Shown here piece after piece: positions 36,329-38,250 of a stretch of 38,250 nt of DNA. Origin of the DNA: a virus; IMG/VR virus record IMGVR_UViG_3300042387_000462, positions 1 through 38,250 of that record. One strand, written 5' to 3'. The notes under the pieces are model-generated. The model was not told the origin of the DNA. It saw only the letters and a list, made by a program, of their open reading frames with translations, and did no database searches. The stretch's first letter is position 1. Every line of letters begins with the position of its first letter. Both the position numbers and the translations under genes were made by a program.

Positions 36329-38250
36329 ATGGCTGATTTGTCTAATATTCTCGGCGGGCCTTGGTCCCCGCCTACTAAAATTGAACCAGAGCCGGTGGAA
36401 GTACAGCTTGCAAATGCAATGGAAGCGGCGGGAATCGCGCCTCCGCCAAGCATCGAAATTGACGGTAAACTGCACCGCTTCCGTTCTGGAGCGCGGGGCA
36501 CGCCGGGCAAGGGCGACAAGACCGGCTGGTACATCATTTTCCCAGACGGCATCCCAGCCGGGCGATTCGGTTGTTGGCGGGCCGGGGTTGAAGTTACCTT
36601 CCGAGCCGACATTGGCCGCAACCTTACCGATGCAGAGCAAATGCTCCACGCCCGCCGGCTTAGTGAGGCCGTCCGGCTCCGCGATGCAGAAATAAAGCGC
36701 CAGCGGGAAGTTGCAGCCGACACGGTTGAGACGATCTGGGCTGATGGGGCCTTGGCTGAGCCTAGCCATCCCTATCTGGCAAGGAAGCGCATAGACGTTC
36801 ACGGCGCTCGCATTACCGGCGACGGACGCCTTATGGTGCCGCTGTACACGCCAGAGGGGCATATTGCCTCAATCCAGTACATCTCTGACGACGGCTCCAA
36901 ACTCTACCACAGCGGCGGGCAGACCGGCGGCTGCTATTGGATGCTGGGGACAATGGACGAGCCCGGCACCCTGTACGTCGCTGAAGGCTTTGCCACGGCT
37001 GCGACAATCCACCAGATCATGGGCCGGCCCTGCGTCGTGGCTTATTCCGCCTCCAATCTGGTGCCAGTGACAGGGCATTTGCGCGACCGCTACGGGATCA
37101 GTCAGGACATCGTCATTGTCGCCGATAACGATGCCTCCGGCACCGGGCAGAAGTATGCCGATCAAGCTTCGGCCAAATACGGCGCACGGGCGATTACGAT
37201 GCCGGTGCAGGGCGATGCCAACGACTATGTTAATGAGGGCGGCGATCTCAAAATCCTGCTCCAGCCGCCGGTAACGGATTGGCTGGTGCCGGCAAATGAG
37301 TTTTCGACCAAGCCGGCTCCGATCAAGTGGCTGGTCAAGCATTGGCTGCAAGACCGGGCGCTAATCATGGTGCACGGCCCGTCCGGAGGCGGCAAGACCT
37401 TTGCCGTGCTGGATTGGTGTTTGCACATCGCTGCGGGCAAGCCCGACTGGTTTGGGCACAAGGTCAATCCCGGCGCTGTGGTTTACCTTGCCGGCGAGGG
37501 CCATCACGGCATGCGCTCGCGAATTGCGGCGTGGCTCCAGCACCATGAGGCCGGCAATCTCAACATGTGGGTCAGCAAGGCTGGCTGCGACCTTAACACG
37601 GCTGAAGGCTACAGCCGGGTGGTCGAGGCTGTCAGAGGCCTGCCAGAGCGCCCCAAGGCCATTGTCGTCGATACGCTGCATCGCTTCCTCAATGGCGACG
37701 AGAACAGCGCACAGGACGCCAAGACCATGATCGACGCCTGCAACGCCCTGATGATGGAATTTGATTGCAGCATCATTCTGGTCCACCACACCGGGGTATC
37801 GGAAGAGGCTCAGCACCGGGCTCGCGGCTCGTCAGCATGGAAGGGCGCGCTCGAAATTGAAATTAGTATCGTCCCGGCCAAGGGCGATAGCCCCATGCAG
37901 ATCGTCCAGCGCAAGTCCAAGGACGCTGAAGAGGCAAAGCCGGTTTATGCCAATTTGGGTATAGTCCACATTAACGGCTGGTACGATGAAGATGGTGAGC
38001 CGGTAGGATCAGCCGTACTGGTCAAGGCCGACCCGCCGGCTGAGACGAATAAGGAATCGAAGCTGGCTTCGTTCAAGAAGTTCATCACAACCGCATGGTT
38101 CGACACTGGCGCAGAGGTCGATAACGGGGCGCCGTATATCTCTCGGTCGGCCCTGATTGAGTACGTCAAGCTCAAGATGGATTGCAGTGAAAACACCGCC
38201 AAGCAGCATCTCAAGGCAAGCGATCCAAAGCGGCTAATCGGGGTGCTAAC
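36329..38250 (+). CDS. Toprim primase/helicase, N-terminal part (continues at 1-260)
   Basis: The gene starts at ATG 36329 (AAAGGTG upstream) and runs off the right end. Together with the start of the window it encodes about 684 residues. The Toprim part has LYVAEGFATAA (E219) and IVIVADNDASG (D266, D268), the metal-binding residues of primases. The helicase part is a RecA-fold AAA_25 domain with Walker A GPSGGGKT (350-357) and a Walker B AIVVDTLHRF. There is no obvious N-terminal zinc finger. Such proteins prime and unwind at phage or plasmid origins. No phage DNA polymerase is present, so host polymerase must copy the genome. Divergent from the recombination operon. Confidence 0.95.
   Translation, partial: MADLSNILGGPWSPPTKIEPEPVEVQLANAMEAAGIAPPPSIEIDGKLHRFRSGARGTPGKGDKTGWYIIFPDGIPAGRFGCWRAGVEVTFRADIGRNLTDAEQMLHARRLSEAVRLRDAEIKRQREVAADTVETIWADGALAEPSHPYLARKRIDVHGARITGDGRLMVPLYTPEGHIASIQYISDDGSKLYHSGGQTGGCYWMLGTMDEPGTLYVAEGFATAATIHQIMGRPCVVAYSASNLVPVTGHLRDRYGISQDIVIVADNDASGTGQKYADQASAKYGARAITMPVQGDANDYVNEGGDLKILLQPPVTDWLVPANEFSTKPAPIKWLVKHWLQDRALIMVHGPSGGGKTFAVLDWCLHIAAGKPDWFGHKVNPGAVVYLAGEGHHGMRSRIAAWLQHHEAGNLNMWVSKAGCDLNTAEGYSRVVEAVRGLPERPKAIVVDTLHRFLNGDENSAQDAKTMIDACNALMMEFDCSIILVHHTGVSEEAQHRARGSSAWKGALEIEISIVPAKGDSPMQIVQRKSKDAEEAKPVYANLGIVHINGWYDEDGEPVGSAVLVKADPPAETNKESKLASFKKFITTAWFDTGAEVDNGAPYISRSALIEYVKLKMDCSENTAKQHLKASDPKRLIGVL
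38124..38250. repeat. Terminal direct repeat, right copy
   Basis: Exact copy of bases 1-127. It closes the circle and carries the middle of the primase/helicase C-terminal part. The reading frame is preserved across the join. Confidence 0.97.

Noticed and set aside
1-38250. tRNA genes, CRISPR arrays, integrase and attachment sites
   Set aside because: I looked for cloverleaf patterns, regularly spaced repeats and tyrosine or serine integrase motifs and saw none that could be supported.

Overview
This window is a complete, circularly assembled genome of a tailed phage of the siphovirus type. The first 127 bases are repeated exactly as the last 127, so the unit genome is about 38,123 bp and one gene (a primase/helicase) runs off the right end and finishes at the left. 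The capsid and tail order is that of lambda and its relatives. The moderate-to-high GC content, the DUF6950 protein at the lambda K position, the Rz/Rz1 spanins and the GH108 endolysin point to a Gram-negative, probably alphaproteobacterial, host. The host assignment is inference. I see no integrase, recombinase or full-length CI-type repressor, so a virulent lifestyle is more likely than a temperate one, but this is not proven.

Layout. (1) 36329 to 260 across the junction: Toprim primase/helicase. (2) 219-409: a GTAC-dense, palindrome-rich control region. (3) 410-2244: a small N6-adenine-type methyltransferase, a DUF3310 protein, a Cys4 mini-protein, a tail-completion-like protein and a hypothetical. 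(4) 2213-2822: a mostly non-coding, repeat-rich block with three kinds of repeat, a strong G-quadruplex motif and a likely promoter; it is the best replication-origin or early-control candidate. (5) 2823-4879: eight small early-type genes, ending with a Cro-like HTH protein and an intrinsic terminator. (6) 5232-14425: packaging, head and connector genes, including a protease-capsid fusion with an internal ribosome-binding site. (7) 13515-23736: tail tube, G/GT chaperones made by a -1 frameshift, tape measure, tip and fibre genes. (8) 23736-25527: lysis cassette (membrane proteins, holin, endolysin, spanins with Rz1 nested in Rz). (9) 25538-26701: HTH-metallophosphoesterase. (10) Minus strand, 29742 down to 26679: a train of very small overlapping genes, followed by a compositionally odd block. 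(11) 29856-30704, plus: an HTH-like protein and two mini-proteins. (12) Minus strand, 36205 down to 30701: a recombination and replication module (Sak4-like ATPase, DUF669 SSB-like protein, PD-(D/E)XK nuclease, endonuclease VII-like HNH, SF2 helicase, VRR-NUC).

The genes form six transcription blocks. Most neighbours overlap by 1-8 bases, so translational coupling is the main mode of organisation. Recombination genes (minus) and the primase (plus) diverge from a control region at 36206-36328. The small-gene train (minus) and the HTH-like gene (plus) diverge from 29743-29855. The most unusual features are the GTAC cluster beside a methyltransferase, the nested protease/capsid gene, the multi-repeat block at 2213-2822, and the unexplained block at 26843-27787.
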